Origin: JALORV01 sp035429805
GTDB taxonomy: Bacteria; Pseudomonadota; Gammaproteobacteria; Burkholderiales; Burkholderiaceae_F
Length of the DNA: 59,668 nucleotides
NCBI GenBank assembly: GCA_035429805.1
Contig: DAOMFL010000014.1
Span: 1 to 59,668 of the forward strand
Direction of reading: 5' to 3'
In this document: piece by piece, positions 27,877 to 36,912 of the stretch
How the letters are laid out: every line of letters begins with the position of its first letter
Numbering within the stretch: position 1 is the first letter of the stretch
Notes under the pieces: model-generated
Database searches by the model: none
Told to the model about the DNA's origin: nothing
Seen by the model: the letters and a program-made list of their open reading frames with translations, nothing else
Position numbers and translations under genes: made by a program

Positions 27877-28380
27877 ATGACCGACACTTCCCCCGCAGCG
27901 GCAGCACAGGCGCCGGTGTTCCAGGTGCAGCGCGTCTACCTGAAGGACGCATCGCTCGAAATGCCCAACGCGCCGGGCATCTTCCTCGAGACCGAGAACC
28001 CCAAGGTCGACGTCCAGCTCGAAGTCTCGGATGCGCCGGTCGTGGACGCGATGCACGAGGTCGTCGTGCGCGTCACCGTCACCGCAAAGGTCAAAGACAA
28101 GGTGCTGTTCCTGGTTGAGGGCAAGCAGGCGGGCATCTTCGAGATCCGCAACGTCCCCGCCGAGCAGCGGCCGCCGATTCTCGGCATCGTGTGCCCGGGA
28201 ATCGTCTATCCGTACCTGCGCGCCAGCATCGCCGACCTGATCTCGCGCACCGGCCTGCCGCCGATACATCTCGCCGAGATCAATTTCGAGGCGTTCTATC
28301 AGCAGCGCCTGGCCGCGATGGCACAGCAGCAGGCACAGCCCGCCGCGGCCGCGGGTCCCAACGGCGCCGCCAACGCCTGA
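27877..28380 (+). CDS. secB: Protein-export chaperone SecB
   Basis: Tetrameric cytosolic chaperone that holds preproteins unfolded and hands them to SecA. The 167-residue product has the SecB core with FQVQRVYLKDASLE near the N-terminus, LVEGKQAGIFEI and CPGIVYPYLRASIADL, and ends in a Gln/Ala-rich tail (about 145-167) somewhat longer than usual. A Shine-Dalgarno AGGAAA precedes the ATG. It is 74 bases after grxC and 4 bases before gpsA. Confidence 0.96.
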   Translation: MTDTSPAAAAQAPVFQVQRVYLKDASLEMPNAPGIFLETENPKVDVQLEVSDAPVVDAMHEVVVRVTVTAKVKDKVLFLVEGKQAGIFEIRNVPAEQRPPILGIVCPGIVYPYLRASIADLISRTGLPPIHLAEINFEAFYQQRLAAMAQQQAQPAAAAGPNGAANA

Positions 28381-28384
28381 TGCC

Positions 28385-29389
28385 ATGAGCCGTGTTGCCG
28401 TGCTCGGCGCTGGCGCGTGGGGCACGGCGATGGCGTGCGTGCTCGCCGCCCGGCACGACGTCGCGCTGTACGTGCGCGACGCGGCGCAGGCGCGCGAACT
28501 TCAGGGTGCACGCTGCAACGCACGCTATCTGCCGGGCGTCAGGCTGGCCGAGGGACTGGCCGTCGTGGACGATCTGGATGCTGCAGTTCGCCATGCCGGG
28601 CGCGAACTGATCGTCATCGCCACGCCGACGCGGGCGCTGCGCGAAATCCTCGGTGGCCTGGCGGCGTCCGGCACTGCGGCCTCGGTGGCCTGGCTGTGCA
28701 AGGGCTTCGAGGAGTCCGAGTCGCTGCTCGCTCACGAAGTGCTGGCTCAGGTCTGGCCCGAGGCGGCGCATCGATGCGGTCCCGTCTCCGGCCCGAGCTT
28801 CGCGCTCGAGGTCGCCCGCGGCCTGCCGACGGCACTGACAGTCGCCGGCGAGGCCGCCTTCTGCGACGCAGTGACCGCCGCGCTGCACGGCGGAGCCCTG
28901 CGCGTCTACTCTTCGCAGGACGTCGTCGGTGTCGAAGCCGGCGGCACGGTGAAGAACGTGCTCGCTATAGCCACGGGCATCAGCGACGCGCTGGACCTTG
29001 GCATGAATGCCCGCGCCGCGCTGATCACGCGCGGGCTGGCTGAAATGGCGCGCCTTGGCGTCGCGCTCGGAGGCCGGCCAGAAACATTCATGGGTCTGAC
29101 CGGCGTCGGCGATCTCATCCTGACCGCCACTGGAGACCTGTCGCGCAACCGCCAGGTGGGCCTGGCGCTCGGGCGCGGTCAGCGCATCGACGACATCGTG
29201 AGTCGCCTCGGGCACGTGGCCGAAGGGGTGCGGTCAGCGCCAGCGGTACTGGCGCGCGCGCGCCGCGCGTCCGTGCAGATGCCGATCACGGAAGCCGTAG
29301 TGGCGGTGCTGGAAGGGGTCCTCACTCCGACGCAGGCCCTGGAGCGCCTGCTGGCGCGCGACCCCAAGCGTGAGAGCATGCTGCAATGA
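28385..29389 (+). CDS. gpsA: Glycerol-3-phosphate dehydrogenase [NAD(P)+]
   Basis: Reduces dihydroxyacetone phosphate to sn-glycerol-3-phosphate for phospholipid synthesis. The 334-residue protein has the N-terminal nucleotide loop VLGAGAWGTAMA, the catalytic lysine context VEAGGTVKNVLAIATG and the LTGVGDLILT segment. It follows secB closely, as in most proteobacteria, and overlaps the next gene by 4 bases (ATGA), so both are translationally coupled. Confidence 0.96.
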   Translation: MSRVAVLGAGAWGTAMACVLAARHDVALYVRDAAQARELQGARCNARYLPGVRLAEGLAVVDDLDAAVRHAGRELIVIATPTRALREILGGLAASGTAASVAWLCKGFEESESLLAHEVLAQVWPEAAHRCGPVSGPSFALEVARGLPTALTVAGEAAFCDAVTAALHGGALRVYSSQDVVGVEAGGTVKNVLAIATGISDALDLGMNARAALITRGLAEMARLGVALGGRPETFMGLTGVGDLILTATGDLSRNRQVGLALGRGQRIDDIVSRLGHVAEGVRSAPAVLARARRASVQMPITEAVVAVLEGVLTPTQALERLLARDPKRESMLQ

Positions 29390-29982
29390 CGTTCAACGCG
29401 GTCTGCGTGTTCTGCGGTTCCCAGGCGGGCGTACGCGACGAGTACAGCGCTGCGACGCGCGAGCTGGCGCAGGTCCTGGCGCGCCGCGCGCTCACTGTCG
29501 TCTATGGCGGCGGTCATGTGGGCCTGATGGGAACGCTCGCCGATGAAACACTGGCGTGCGGCGGTCGTATCGTCGGCATCATCCCGCGGCACCTGATGCG
29601 GCCCGAAGTTGCCCACAAGGGTCTCACTGAACTGCACGTGGTCGACTCGATGCACGAACGCAAGCGCGCGATGGCACAGCGCGTCGACGCCTTTGTCGTG
29701 CTGCCCGGCGGCTACGGCACGCTGGAGGAAATGTTCGAGATGGTGACCTGGCTGCAGCTGCAGCTGCAGTCGAAACCCGTCGGCATCTACAACATCGAAG
29801 GCTACTTCGACCGTCTTCTGGACTTCGTGCGGCATGCGGCCGATGAAGGATTCATCCGGCGGGAACACTGGGACCTGCTGATCGTGGAGCACACCCCCGA
29901 GCTGCTCATCGACCGCCTCGAACTGCACGGGCGGCAGATGCAGCGCAGCCATCCGAAGCGGGTCGATTCGCGACGCAGCTGA
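29386..29982 (+). CDS. LOG-family protein (TIGR00730)
   Basis: Lysine-decarboxylase-like LOG family, 198 residues; characterised members hydrolyse nucleoside 5'-monophosphates (cytokinin riboside or AMP) to base and ribose phosphate. Visible are VCVFCGSQAG at the start, the GGGHVGLMG phosphate loop and PGGYGTLEEMFE, the family signature. Its coupling to gpsA by a 4-base overlap is noted without functional meaning. The natural substrate in this organism is unknown. Confidence 0.9.
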   Translation: MTFNAVCVFCGSQAGVRDEYSAATRELAQVLARRALTVVYGGGHVGLMGTLADETLACGGRIVGIIPRHLMRPEVAHKGLTELHVVDSMHERKRAMAQRVDAFVVLPGGYGTLEEMFEMVTWLQLQLQSKPVGIYNIEGYFDRLLDFVRHAADEGFIRREHWDLLIVEHTPELLIDRLELHGRQMQRSHPKRVDSRRS

Positions 29983-29987
29983 GCCTT

Positions 29988-30458
29988 TCAGGCCCCGCCG
30001 CGGTAGCCCAGCTGGCGCCAGGCCTCGTAGACCACGACGGCCACAGCGTTCGACAGATTGAGGCTGCGATTGCCGGCGCGCATCGGCAGACGTAGACGAC
30101 GCTCGGGCGCGAAGAGATCGCGCAGCGCGGGGTCGAGCCCGCGCGACTCCGAACCGAACGCGAACCAGTCGCCCACCGCAAAGGCGACGTCGGCATAGCG
30201 ACGCGTGCCGTGCGTCGTGCAGCAGTACATCCGCTCGACGGGCGGACGCTCGCGCGCCATCAGGTCGTCGAAACCGCCGTAGACGCGTAGCTCCGCGTAC
30301 TCGTGGTAATCAAGTCCGGCGCGCCGCAGCTGCTTATCGTTGAGTTCGAAGCCCAGCGGCTCCACCAGGTGCAGGCGCGCGCCGGTGTTTGCGCAGAGCC
30401 GGATCACGTTGCCGGTGTTGGGCGGGATCTCGGGCGCAATCAGAACGACGTTGAACAC
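29988..30458 (-). CDS. trmL: tRNA (cytidine(34)-2'-O)-methyltransferase TrmL
   Basis: SPOUT-family methyltransferase of 156 residues that 2'-O-methylates the wobble base of certain tRNA-Leu species. The minimal single-domain length, the start MFNVVLIAPEIPPNTGNVIR, the central FAFGSESRGL and the C-terminal SLNLSNAVAVVVYEAWRQ knot motifs are all diagnostic. It starts 2 bases after comF on the same strand and converges with the LOG gene (5-base gap). Confidence 0.94.
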   Translation of the reverse strand: MFNVVLIAPEIPPNTGNVIRLCANTGARLHLVEPLGFELNDKQLRRAGLDYHEYAELRVYGGFDDLMARERPPVERMYCCTTHGTRRYADVAFAVGDWFAFGSESRGLDPALRDLFAPERRLRLPMRAGNRSLNLSNAVAVVVYEAWRQLGYRGGA

Positions 30459-30460
30459 GT

Positions 30461-31159
30461 TCAGGGTGTCCTTGCGACCACGCGATTGACCACCTTCGCG
30501 GCGCCGGCGTGCCTGAGCACGCGCGCGATCTCATCGAGCGTGGAGCCGGTTGTCATCACGTCGTCGATGACGGCCACGCTACGGTCGCGCACCTCACCGG
30601 TCACACTAAAGGCTCCGCGGACATTGCGCTGCCGGGCCTCGCGCGCGAGCGACTGCTGCGGCGCCGTGTGGCGCACCTTCAGCAGCGTCCGCTCGGCGAG
30701 CGCGATGCCGGTAAGACGCGCGTAACGGCGGGCAATTTCCAGCGCCTGGTTGAAGCCGCGCTCGCTCTCGCGTTCGAACGACAGCGGCACCGCGACCACG
30801 ACATCGGCACGCGCGGTCTCCCGCTGCGCGAGCAGCCGAGCAAAGGCGTCGGCCAGATCGACCCGTGCGCCGAATTTCAGCGCCGCCACCATGCCAGAGA
30901 CCGGTGCCGCGTAGTCGCCCAGCGCCGACGTTTCATCGTAATGGGGCGGGTGCGCAAGACAGCCGCCGCACTGGCCGGCGTCCGCGGAATTCAGCCTAAG
31001 CGCACAGCGCCGGCACCGAACCGCCCCGGCCGGAAAGAAGTCGTGCTCGCATCCAGAGCAGAGCGGCGCGCCGGGCTCCAGCGCGCACACGACACAGCGG
31101 GGCGCCAGCCAGCCTAACCGTCCGATCGTGCGCTGGTGCGGTGCTGTGCTGGTGGCCAT
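30461..31159 (-). CDS. comF: ComF-family phosphoribosyltransferase-like protein
   Basis: A 232-residue ComF/GntX-type protein. Four Cys pairs (CVVC, CSGC, CRRC, CGGC; about residues 22-67) form a zinc-binding N-terminus, followed by a PRTase-like domain with VAVIDDVMTTGSTLDE as the PRPP loop. In transformable bacteria ComF assists uptake of single-stranded DNA; other competence genes are not in the window, so the role here is uncertain. It is divergent from the BioC-like gene with a 22-base gap. Confidence 0.9.
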   Translation of the reverse strand: MATSTAPHQRTIGRLGWLAPRCVVCALEPGAPLCSGCEHDFFPAGAVRCRRCALRLNSADAGQCGGCLAHPPHYDETSALGDYAAPVSGMVAALKFGARVDLADAFARLLAQRETARADVVVAVPLSFERESERGFNQALEIARRYARLTGIALAERTLLKVRHTAPQQSLAREARQRNVRGAFSVTGEVRDRSVAVIDDVMTTGSTLDEIARVLRHAGAAKVVNRVVARTP

Positions 31160-31181
31160 CGCCGAAGCTTAGCGATGCGCC

Positions 31182-32141
31182 ATGGAACCTATACTGGATC
31201 AAGCCATGCCGCACGTGTTCTCCGATGCCGAGCCCGCGATGGCCGGTCCCCAGCGCACTCCGGCGCGGGCCGGAACCGTTGCACGCCAGTTCGACCGGCG
31301 CGTCGCCCGTCTCGCGGCGGCCGACGTGCTCCTGAGAGAGGTCGACCGCAGGCTGCAAAGCCGCCTGGATTACATCCGGCTCGAGCCGCGTGACATCGTC
31401 GATGTTGGCTGCGGACTGGGCCGCTCGCGGGATCCGTTGCTCGCCCGGTATCCCGGCGCGCGCTGGGTCGGTGTGGACATCTCCACGCAAATGGCGCGGG
31501 CCGGCCTCGACGCCCAGCGGCGCGGGTTCGGCATCGCGCGCTGGTGGCGGCGCAACGGCGCATGGATCGTCGCCGACGGCTCCCGTCTGCCGCTTCCCGA
31601 CGGCACGGCCGACCTGGTCTATTCCAACCTGATGCTGCACTGGCACCCGATCCCGCACGCCGTGTTTCCGGAGTGGAAACGGGTGCTGCGCATCGATGGG
31701 CTGCTGATGTTCAGCTGCTTCGGACCGGATACGCTCTCCGAACTGCGCGCCGCAGTGGCCGAGGTGCTGCCGGAAGCGCGTCCGATGCCGTTCGTCGACA
31801 TGCACGATTTCGGCGACATGATGGTGGCCAGCGGCTTCGCCGCGCCGGTCATGGATGCGGAGCGCATCACGCTGACCTTCGCCGATCCGCGCGACCTGCT
31901 GGCCGAGGTGCGCGCGCTTGGGGGCAACCCGCGCGACGATCGCGCGGCGGGATTGCCCTCGGGGCGTAACGCGCGACGCGTCCTGGATGCGCTCGGGGCC
32001 CGGCGTGATCCTTCGGGCCGCATTCCGCTGACGTTCGAGATTGCCTATGGACATGCCTGGCGCCCGGCGCCTCGGGCAGCCGGTGTCAGCACTATCCGCG
32101 TCGAAGATCTTCAGAGGCAACTGACCGCGAAGAAGAGGTAG
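31182..32141 (+). CDS. bioC: SAM-dependent methyltransferase, BioC-like
   Basis: Class I methyltransferase of 319 residues resembling malonyl-ACP O-methyltransferase BioC, which starts biotin synthesis. Motifs are VDVGCGLGRSRD (SAM loop), the acidic loop VGVDIS, and VYSNLMLHWHPIP, characteristic of the BioC group. Betaproteobacteria often keep this gene beside comF. The start is uncertain: ATG 31182, 31206 or 31239 are possible, and a -10-like TATACT at 31190-31195 would favour a later one. No other bio gene is nearby, so the substrate is inferred. Confidence 0.78.
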   Translation: MEPILDQAMPHVFSDAEPAMAGPQRTPARAGTVARQFDRRVARLAAADVLLREVDRRLQSRLDYIRLEPRDIVDVGCGLGRSRDPLLARYPGARWVGVDISTQMARAGLDAQRRGFGIARWWRRNGAWIVADGSRLPLPDGTADLVYSNLMLHWHPIPHAVFPEWKRVLRIDGLLMFSCFGPDTLSELRAAVAEVLPEARPMPFVDMHDFGDMMVASGFAAPVMDAERITLTFADPRDLLAEVRALGGNPRDDRAAGLPSGRNARRVLDALGARRDPSGRIPLTFEIAYGHAWRPAPRAAGVSTIRVEDLQRQLTAKKR

Positions 32142-32225
32142 TCACAGAAAGGCAGTACAGTGGATTCGGGTTCCGGCAGCACCGGACCGGCAAATCACCC
32201 AGAGCGCACACAGAGGAGAAGAAAC

Positions 32226-32720
32226 ATGGGCCTGATCTCGTTCTTCAAGGAAGCGGGGGAAAAACTGTTCGGCAAGAAGGTGCAGGAAGTGCAGGCGGCG
32301 CCGGCGAAGGTCGACCCGGCGGTGCTGGCTGAGGCCAACCGGGAGGCCGCAACAGCGATCGAGAACTACGTCAATACGCTGGGCCTGACGGTCACCGCCC
32401 TCACCATCACCTTCGATGGGGCCACCGGTGTCGCCAAGGTCTACGGTGTAGCCAAGGACCAGGCGACCAAGGAGAAGGTCATCCTGGCGGCTGGCAATGT
32501 GCACGGGGTCGGCGGTGTCGAAGACAACATGACGGTCGACCTGTCGCAGCCGGAGGCCAAGTTTTACACCGTCCAGAAGGGCGACACGCTGTCGAAGATT
32601 GCCAAGGAGTTCTACGGCAACGCCAATGCGTACATGAAGATCTTTGAGGCCAACAAGCCGATGCTGAGCCACCCGGACAAGATCTACCCGGGTCAGAACC
32701 TGAGGATTCCGGCCGAGTAG
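32226..32720 (+). CDS. kbp: BON-LysM protein, Kbp/YgaU-like
   Basis: A 164-residue soluble protein with a BON domain (about 40-100) and a C-terminal LysM domain (about 114-163, FYTVQKGDTLSKIAKEFYG ... IYPGQNLRIP). This architecture and the start MGLISFFKEAGEKLFG match the potassium-binding protein Kbp (YgaU) of E. coli. No signal peptide is present. A GAGGAGAAG Shine-Dalgarno supports the ATG at 32226. The open frame upstream lacks coding character. Confidence 0.9.
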   Translation: MGLISFFKEAGEKLFGKKVQEVQAAPAKVDPAVLAEANREAATAIENYVNTLGLTVTALTITFDGATGVAKVYGVAKDQATKEKVILAAGNVHGVGGVEDNMTVDLSQPEAKFYTVQKGDTLSKIAKEFYGNANAYMKIFEANKPMLSHPDKIYPGQNLRIPAE

Positions 32721-32743
32721 CTGGCGCAGTCGGCCGTCGGAAG

Positions 32744-32761
32744 GGCGGTCGAGCGACCGCC
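32744..32761. repeat. Perfect 8-bp hairpin after kbp
   Basis: GGCGGTCG (32744-32751) pairs with CGACCGCC (32754-32761) around loop AG, 24 bases after the kbp stop. No T-run follows, so it may be a processing or pausing hairpin rather than a terminator. Confidence 0.45.
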
Positions 32762-32834
32762 TGAGCACCGGTCTGCGGACCGCGTATTTGCGGTGCACCA
32801 GCGGAAAGCGGCGCCCGCCGGGCGTCGCTTTGCA

Positions 32835-32840
32835 TATAAT
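32835..32840 (+). promoter_or_regulatory. Likely -10 element of the cytochrome oxidase locus
   Basis: A perfect TATAAT preceded by TGCA stands alone in GC-rich DNA, 48 bases before the DUF2244 start. The -35 at normal spacing (CGCCCG) is poor. It is the only good promoter candidate between kbp and coxB. Confidence 0.5.
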
Positions 32841-32887
32841 CGCGCCCATTTTGCGCCGACACGGTCGACGCGAGGGCAGGCGGGCGC

Positions 32888-33361
32888 GTGACCGACTCCA
32901 GGCACTGGCTGATCAAGAAGAACTGTTCGGCCAGTCCCTGGCAACTGACAGTGGTGTTTGCGTCACTCATGGCGGTGTCATTCGCCTTCGGTGTGGCGTT
33001 CGCCGCGCAGGGTCTCTGGATGGTGCTCCCGTTCGTCGGCCTTGAACTGGTCGCGGTGGCGGCAGCGTTTCTTTGCTACGGCAGGCATGCCGCAGATTTC
33101 GAGCGCATCGAGCTGCGAGACGGCCGGATCGTGGTGGAGCGGCACGAGGCGACCCGGCGATCGGAGTTCATCTTCGATCTGCCTTGGGTGAGGGTGGAGT
33201 TGTCGCAGCGCGGGACCGGACCCGGCTTGCGCGTGAAAGTGGAGCTGGTATCGGCGCGGCAGCGCGTCGAGGTAGGGCGGTACCTTGCGGAAGGGAGGCG
33301 CGCAGCGCTGGGGCGGGAGCTTCGGGCAGCGCTGGCGGAGGACCCGCGCGGTAGCGTGTGA
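32888..33361 (+). CDS. DUF2244 membrane protein
   Basis: A 157-residue protein from GTG 32888 with two adjacent membrane segments (about 19-41 and 44-63) and a C-terminal cytosolic beta-rich domain (FERIELRDGRIVVERHE, LPWVRVELSQRG) typical of DUF2244. The family is found next to cytochrome oxidase genes, and this gene lies 34 bases before coxB behind a promoter-like TATAAT. Its function is not known; a role in oxidase assembly or regulation is inferred from context. Confidence 0.85.
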   Translation: MTDSRHWLIKKNCSASPWQLTVVFASLMAVSFAFGVAFAAQGLWMVLPFVGLELVAVAAAFLCYGRHAADFERIELRDGRIVVERHEATRRSEFIFDLPWVRVELSQRGTGPGLRVKVELVSARQRVEVGRYLAEGRRAALGRELRAALAEDPRGSV

Positions 33362-33395
33362 TCGACAGGAAAAAAGCCGGAGAAGTGAACGGGCG

Positions 33396-34532
33396 ATGGC
33401 TATGATAGTGTTCTCTCGATACGGGGCCGCGCGTGCGCTGCTCGCGACCTTTGCAGCCGGCGCCGCCGGAAGCGCGATGGCAGTCCAGAGCCGGTTCAAT
33501 CTGGCGCCCCCGAAGACCCCGATTGCCGAGCAGGTCTATGACCTGCACACGATGATGCTGGTCATCTGCACGGTGATCTTCGTCGCGGTGTTCAGCGTCA
33601 TGTTCTATTCGATCTGGAAGCACCGTAAGTCGAAAGGTGCCGTCGCCGCCCACTGGCACGAGAACACCATGGTCGAAATCATCTGGACCGTGATCCCCTT
33701 CCTGATCGTCATCATCATGGCGCTGCCGGCGACCCGCACTGTCGTCGCGATGAAGGACACCAGCAACGCCGACCTGACGATCAAGGTCACCGGTTACCAG
33801 TGGAAGTGGGGCTACGACTACCTGCGTGGCGAAGGCGAGGGCATCTCGTTCCTGTCGCAGCTCGCGACGCCGGCTGCGCAGATCGACGGACGCGAGGCGA
33901 AGTCGCCGACCTACCTGCTCGAGGTCGACAATCCCCTGGTCGTGCCCGTCAACAGGAAGGTGCGTGTCATCACGACGGCGAGCGACGTGATCCACGCCTG
34001 GTGGGTACCGGCCTTCGCAGTCAAGCAGGACGCGATCCCCGGATTCGCGCGCGACACCTGGTTCAAGGCGGAGCAGACCGGCACGTTCCGCGGCCAGTGC
34101 GCCGAACTGTGCGGCAAGGATCACGCCTTCATGCCGATCGTCGTGCAGGTTGTCTCCGCCGAGGATTACGCCAAGTGGGTCGCGGGCAGGAAGCAGCAGA
34201 TGGCGGCCCTCGCCGACGATCCGAACAAGACCTGGACTCAGGCCGAACTGGTGGCGCGCGGCGAGAAGGTCTATCAGGCCAACTGTCAGGCCTGTCACCA
34301 GGCCAATGGACAGGGTGTGCAGGGGGCCTTCCCGGCGCTGGCGGGCAGCAAGGTCATCGCTGCGGGCAAGGGCGACCAGATCACGCTGATGCTGAACGGC
34401 AAGAATGCGATGCCGTCGTGGAAGGCACTGTCTGACGTGGAACTCGCCGCGGTCGCGACCTACACAAGGAACTCGTGGGGCAACGGCGCCGGCGAGGTTC
34501 AGCCGGCGGACTTCAAGGCGGCGCGCAAGTAG
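33396..34532 (+). CDS. coxB: Cytochrome c oxidase subunit II with fused cytochrome c (caa3 type)
   Basis: CuA-bearing subunit of the terminal oxidase. From ATG 33396 the 378-residue product has a signal peptide (about 1-28), two membrane segments (about 48-70 and 88-108), and a periplasmic cupredoxin domain with the full CuA set His200, Cys235, Glu237, Cys239, His243 and Met246. A class I cytochrome c domain follows with heme motif CQACH (297-301) and an axial Met in NAMPSWK, so electrons can enter by this fused heme. The start could also be ATG 33402. Confidence 0.95.
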   Translation: MAMIVFSRYGAARALLATFAAGAAGSAMAVQSRFNLAPPKTPIAEQVYDLHTMMLVICTVIFVAVFSVMFYSIWKHRKSKGAVAAHWHENTMVEIIWTVIPFLIVIIMALPATRTVVAMKDTSNADLTIKVTGYQWKWGYDYLRGEGEGISFLSQLATPAAQIDGREAKSPTYLLEVDNPLVVPVNRKVRVITTASDVIHAWWVPAFAVKQDAIPGFARDTWFKAEQTGTFRGQCAELCGKDHAFMPIVVQVVSAEDYAKWVAGRKQQMAALADDPNKTWTQAELVARGEKVYQANCQACHQANGQGVQGAFPALAGSKVIAAGKGDQITLMLNGKNAMPSWKALSDVELAAVATYTRNSWGNGAGEVQPADFKAARK

Positions 34533-34578
34533 CCGGATCAGACACAGGCGGCAGTACGAACAAGGACCAGGAGCACCG

Positions 34579-36174
34579 ATGAGCGCAGTCGTCCATTCCC
34601 CGACCGATCACGCAGGGCACGATCACGCCCACGATCACCCGCACGGCTGGCGGCGGTGGCTGTTCGCCACCAATCACAAGGACATCGGCACGATGTACCT
34701 GTGGTTCAGCTTCACGATGTTCCTGTTCGGCGGCGTGCTGGCGCTCGGCATCCGGCTGGAACTGTTCCAGCCCGGACTGCAGTTCTGGAAGCCGGAGTTC
34801 TTCAACCAGTTGACGACGATGCATGGCGTCATCATGGTGTTCGGCGCGATCATGCCGGCGTTCGTGGGCTTCGCGAACTGGCAGATCCCGCTGCAGATCG
34901 GCGCGCCCGACATGGCGTTCGCGCGCATGAACAACTTCAGCTTCTGGCTGCTGCCGCCTGCCGCGATGCTGATCGTCATCTCGTTCTTCGTGCCGGGCGG
35001 CGCCACCGCGGCCGGCTGGACGCTCTACGCGCCGCTGACGGTGCAGATGGGCCCGGGCATGGACCTTGCGATCTTCGCGCTGCACATCCTCGGCGCGTCT
35101 TCGATCATGGGCTCGATCAACATCATCACGACGATCCTGAACATGCGCGCGCCCGGCATGACGCTGATGAAGATGCCGATGTTCGTCTGGACCTGGCTCA
35201 TCACGGCGTACCTGCTGATCGCGGTGATGCCGGTGCTGGCGGGCGCGATCACGATGACGCTGACGGACCGCCACTTCGGCACCAGCTTCTTCAACGCCGC
35301 CGGCGGCGGTGACCCGGTGATGTACCAGCACATCTTCTGGTTCTTCGGGCACCCCGAGGTCTACATCATGATCCTGCCGGCGTTCGGCATCGTCAGCCAG
35401 ATCATCCCGGTGTTCGCGCGCAAGCCGCTGTTCGGCTATGCGTCGATGGTCTACGCGACCGCGTCGATCGCGATCCTGTCGTTCATCGTCTGGGCGCACC
35501 ACATGTTCACGACCGGCATGCCGGTCACCGGTCAGCTCTTCTTCATGTACGCGACGATGCTGATCGCCATTCCGACCGGCGTGAAGGTCTTCAACTGGGT
35601 CGCGACGATGTACAAGGGCTCGATGACCTTCGAGACGCCGATGCTGTTCGCGGTCGGCTTCATCTTCGTGTTCACGATGGGCGGCTTCACGGGCCTGATC
35701 CTGGCGATGGCGCCGATCGACATCCAGCTGCAGGACAGCTACTACGTGGTGGCGCACTTCCACTACGTGCTGGTCGCGGGCTCGCTGTTCGCGCTGTTCG
35801 CCGGCACCTACTTCTGGCTGCCGAAGTGGACCGGCCACATGTACGACGAGACGGTCGGCAAGTGGCACTTCTGGCTGTCGATGATCTTCTTCAACGTCAC
35901 ATTCTTCCCGATGCACTTCCTCGGGCTGGCCGGGATGCCGCGGCGCTACGCCGACTACCCGCTGCAGTTCGCCGACTTCAACATGCTGGCGTCGATCGGT
36001 GCGTTCGGTTTCGGCCTGACACAGCTGCTGTTCCTGTACGCGGTCGTCAAGTGCATCAAGGGCGGGCCCAAAGCCGCCGCCAATCCGTGGCATGCCGAGG
36101 ACGGAGGCCTGGAATGGACTGTGCCGTCGCCGGCGCCGTTCCACACGTTCGAGACGCCGCCGGTCGTCAAGTGA
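34579..36174 (+). CDS. coxA: Cytochrome c oxidase subunit I
   Basis: Catalytic heme a / heme a3-CuB subunit, 531 residues with twelve membrane segments. Ligand histidines are visible in TTMHGVIMVFG (heme a), WFFGHPEVY (CuB, with the cross-linked Tyr), WAHHMFTTG (CuB pair) and VVAHFHYVL (heme a3 and heme a). The N-terminus (about 6-22) is His-rich (HAGHDHAHDHPHG), a feature of betaproteobacterial CoxA. The start at ATG 34579 follows an AGGAG Shine-Dalgarno. It overlaps the next small gene. Confidence 0.96.
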   Translation: MSAVVHSPTDHAGHDHAHDHPHGWRRWLFATNHKDIGTMYLWFSFTMFLFGGVLALGIRLELFQPGLQFWKPEFFNQLTTMHGVIMVFGAIMPAFVGFANWQIPLQIGAPDMAFARMNNFSFWLLPPAAMLIVISFFVPGGATAAGWTLYAPLTVQMGPGMDLAIFALHILGASSIMGSINIITTILNMRAPGMTLMKMPMFVWTWLITAYLLIAVMPVLAGAITMTLTDRHFGTSFFNAAGGGDPVMYQHIFWFFGHPEVYIMILPAFGIVSQIIPVFARKPLFGYASMVYATASIAILSFIVWAHHMFTTGMPVTGQLFFMYATMLIAIPTGVKVFNWVATMYKGSMTFETPMLFAVGFIFVFTMGGFTGLILAMAPIDIQLQDSYYVVAHFHYVLVAGSLFALFAGTYFWLPKWTGHMYDETVGKWHFWLSMIFFNVTFFPMHFLGLAGMPRRYADYPLQFADFNMLASIGAFGFGLTQLLFLYAVVKCIKGGPKAAANPWHAEDGGLEWTVPSPAPFHTFETPPVVK

Positions 36175-36305
36175 TCGTGGCTGACGCCGTGAAGCGCGAT
36201 GACGAGGAGCGCCGGCAGAACCGGCGCACCGCACTGATCCTCGGGTCCATCGTGCTGGTGTTCTTCCTCGGCGTCATCGCGCGCCGCTGGCTGGTCGGCG
36301 GCTGA
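36171..36305 (+). CDS. Cytochrome oxidase small assembly protein
   Basis: A 44-residue (GTG 36171, overlapping the coxA stop as GTGA) or 42-residue (GTG 36177) single-span membrane protein: a charged N-terminus (DDEERRQNRR) followed by one hydrophobic helix (LILGSIVLVFFLGVIA). Such short proteins between coxA and ctaG are conserved in betaproteobacterial oxidase loci and annotated as small assembly proteins. It is easily missed by gene finders. Confidence 0.75.
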   Translation: MIVADAVKRDDEERRQNRRTALILGSIVLVFFLGVIARRWLVGG

Positions 36306-36314
36306 GGGCGGATC

Positions 36315-36908
36315 GTGCGCACCGGGCAAACGGCATCCGAAGTCGCGGGCGACAACCGCACGATCATGCGCAAGCTCGTCGTCGTGGCCGTGCTGATGTT
36401 CGGCTTCGGCTGGGCGCTGGTGCCGCTGTACCGGAAGATCTGCGAGGCCACCGGCATCAACATCGTCACGAACCGTGATGCCGATGCCGAGCGCGCGGCG
36501 CGCAACACGCAGGTCGACCGGTCGCGCACGATCACCGTGGAGTTCGACGCCAACGCGCAGGGCGCGTGGCGCTTCAGGCCGCATGTGAACCACATGCAGG
36601 TGCATCCCGGCGAACTGGTGCACGTGACCTACGACCTCGTCAACACGCAGTCGCGCACGATGGCGGGGCAGGCGATCCCGAGCTACGCGCCGATGCAGTC
36701 AGCGGCGCACTTCCAGAAGCTGGAGTGCTTCTGCTTCCAGCAGCAGACGCTGGCGGCAGGAGAAACGCGGCAGTTCCCGGTGGTGTTCTTCATCGACCCG
36801 GCGCTGCCGCAGGACGTGAAGACGATCACGCTGTCGTACACCTTCTTCGAAGTGGGCGGTGCCGTCGCGAAACCGGCGGCGGGAAGCGCGGCGACGCCGA
36901 ATGGATGA
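36315..36908 (+). CDS. ctaG: Cytochrome c oxidase assembly protein CtaG (Cox11)
   Basis: Copper chaperone that inserts CuB into subunit I. The 197-residue protein, from GTG 36315, has one N-terminal membrane anchor (about 19-38) and a periplasmic immunoglobulin-like domain with the copper-binding ECFCFQQQTL motif. It begins 9 bases after the small assembly gene and overlaps or abuts the DUF2970 gene. An alternative start is ATG 36366. Confidence 0.94.
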   Translation: MRTGQTASEVAGDNRTIMRKLVVVAVLMFGFGWALVPLYRKICEATGINIVTNRDADAERAARNTQVDRSRTITVEFDANAQGAWRFRPHVNHMQVHPGELVHVTYDLVNTQSRTMAGQAIPSYAPMQSAAHFQKLECFCFQQQTLAAGETRQFPVVFFIDPALPQDVKTITLSYTFFEVGGAVAKPAAGSAATPNG

Positions 36909-36912
36909 AGTG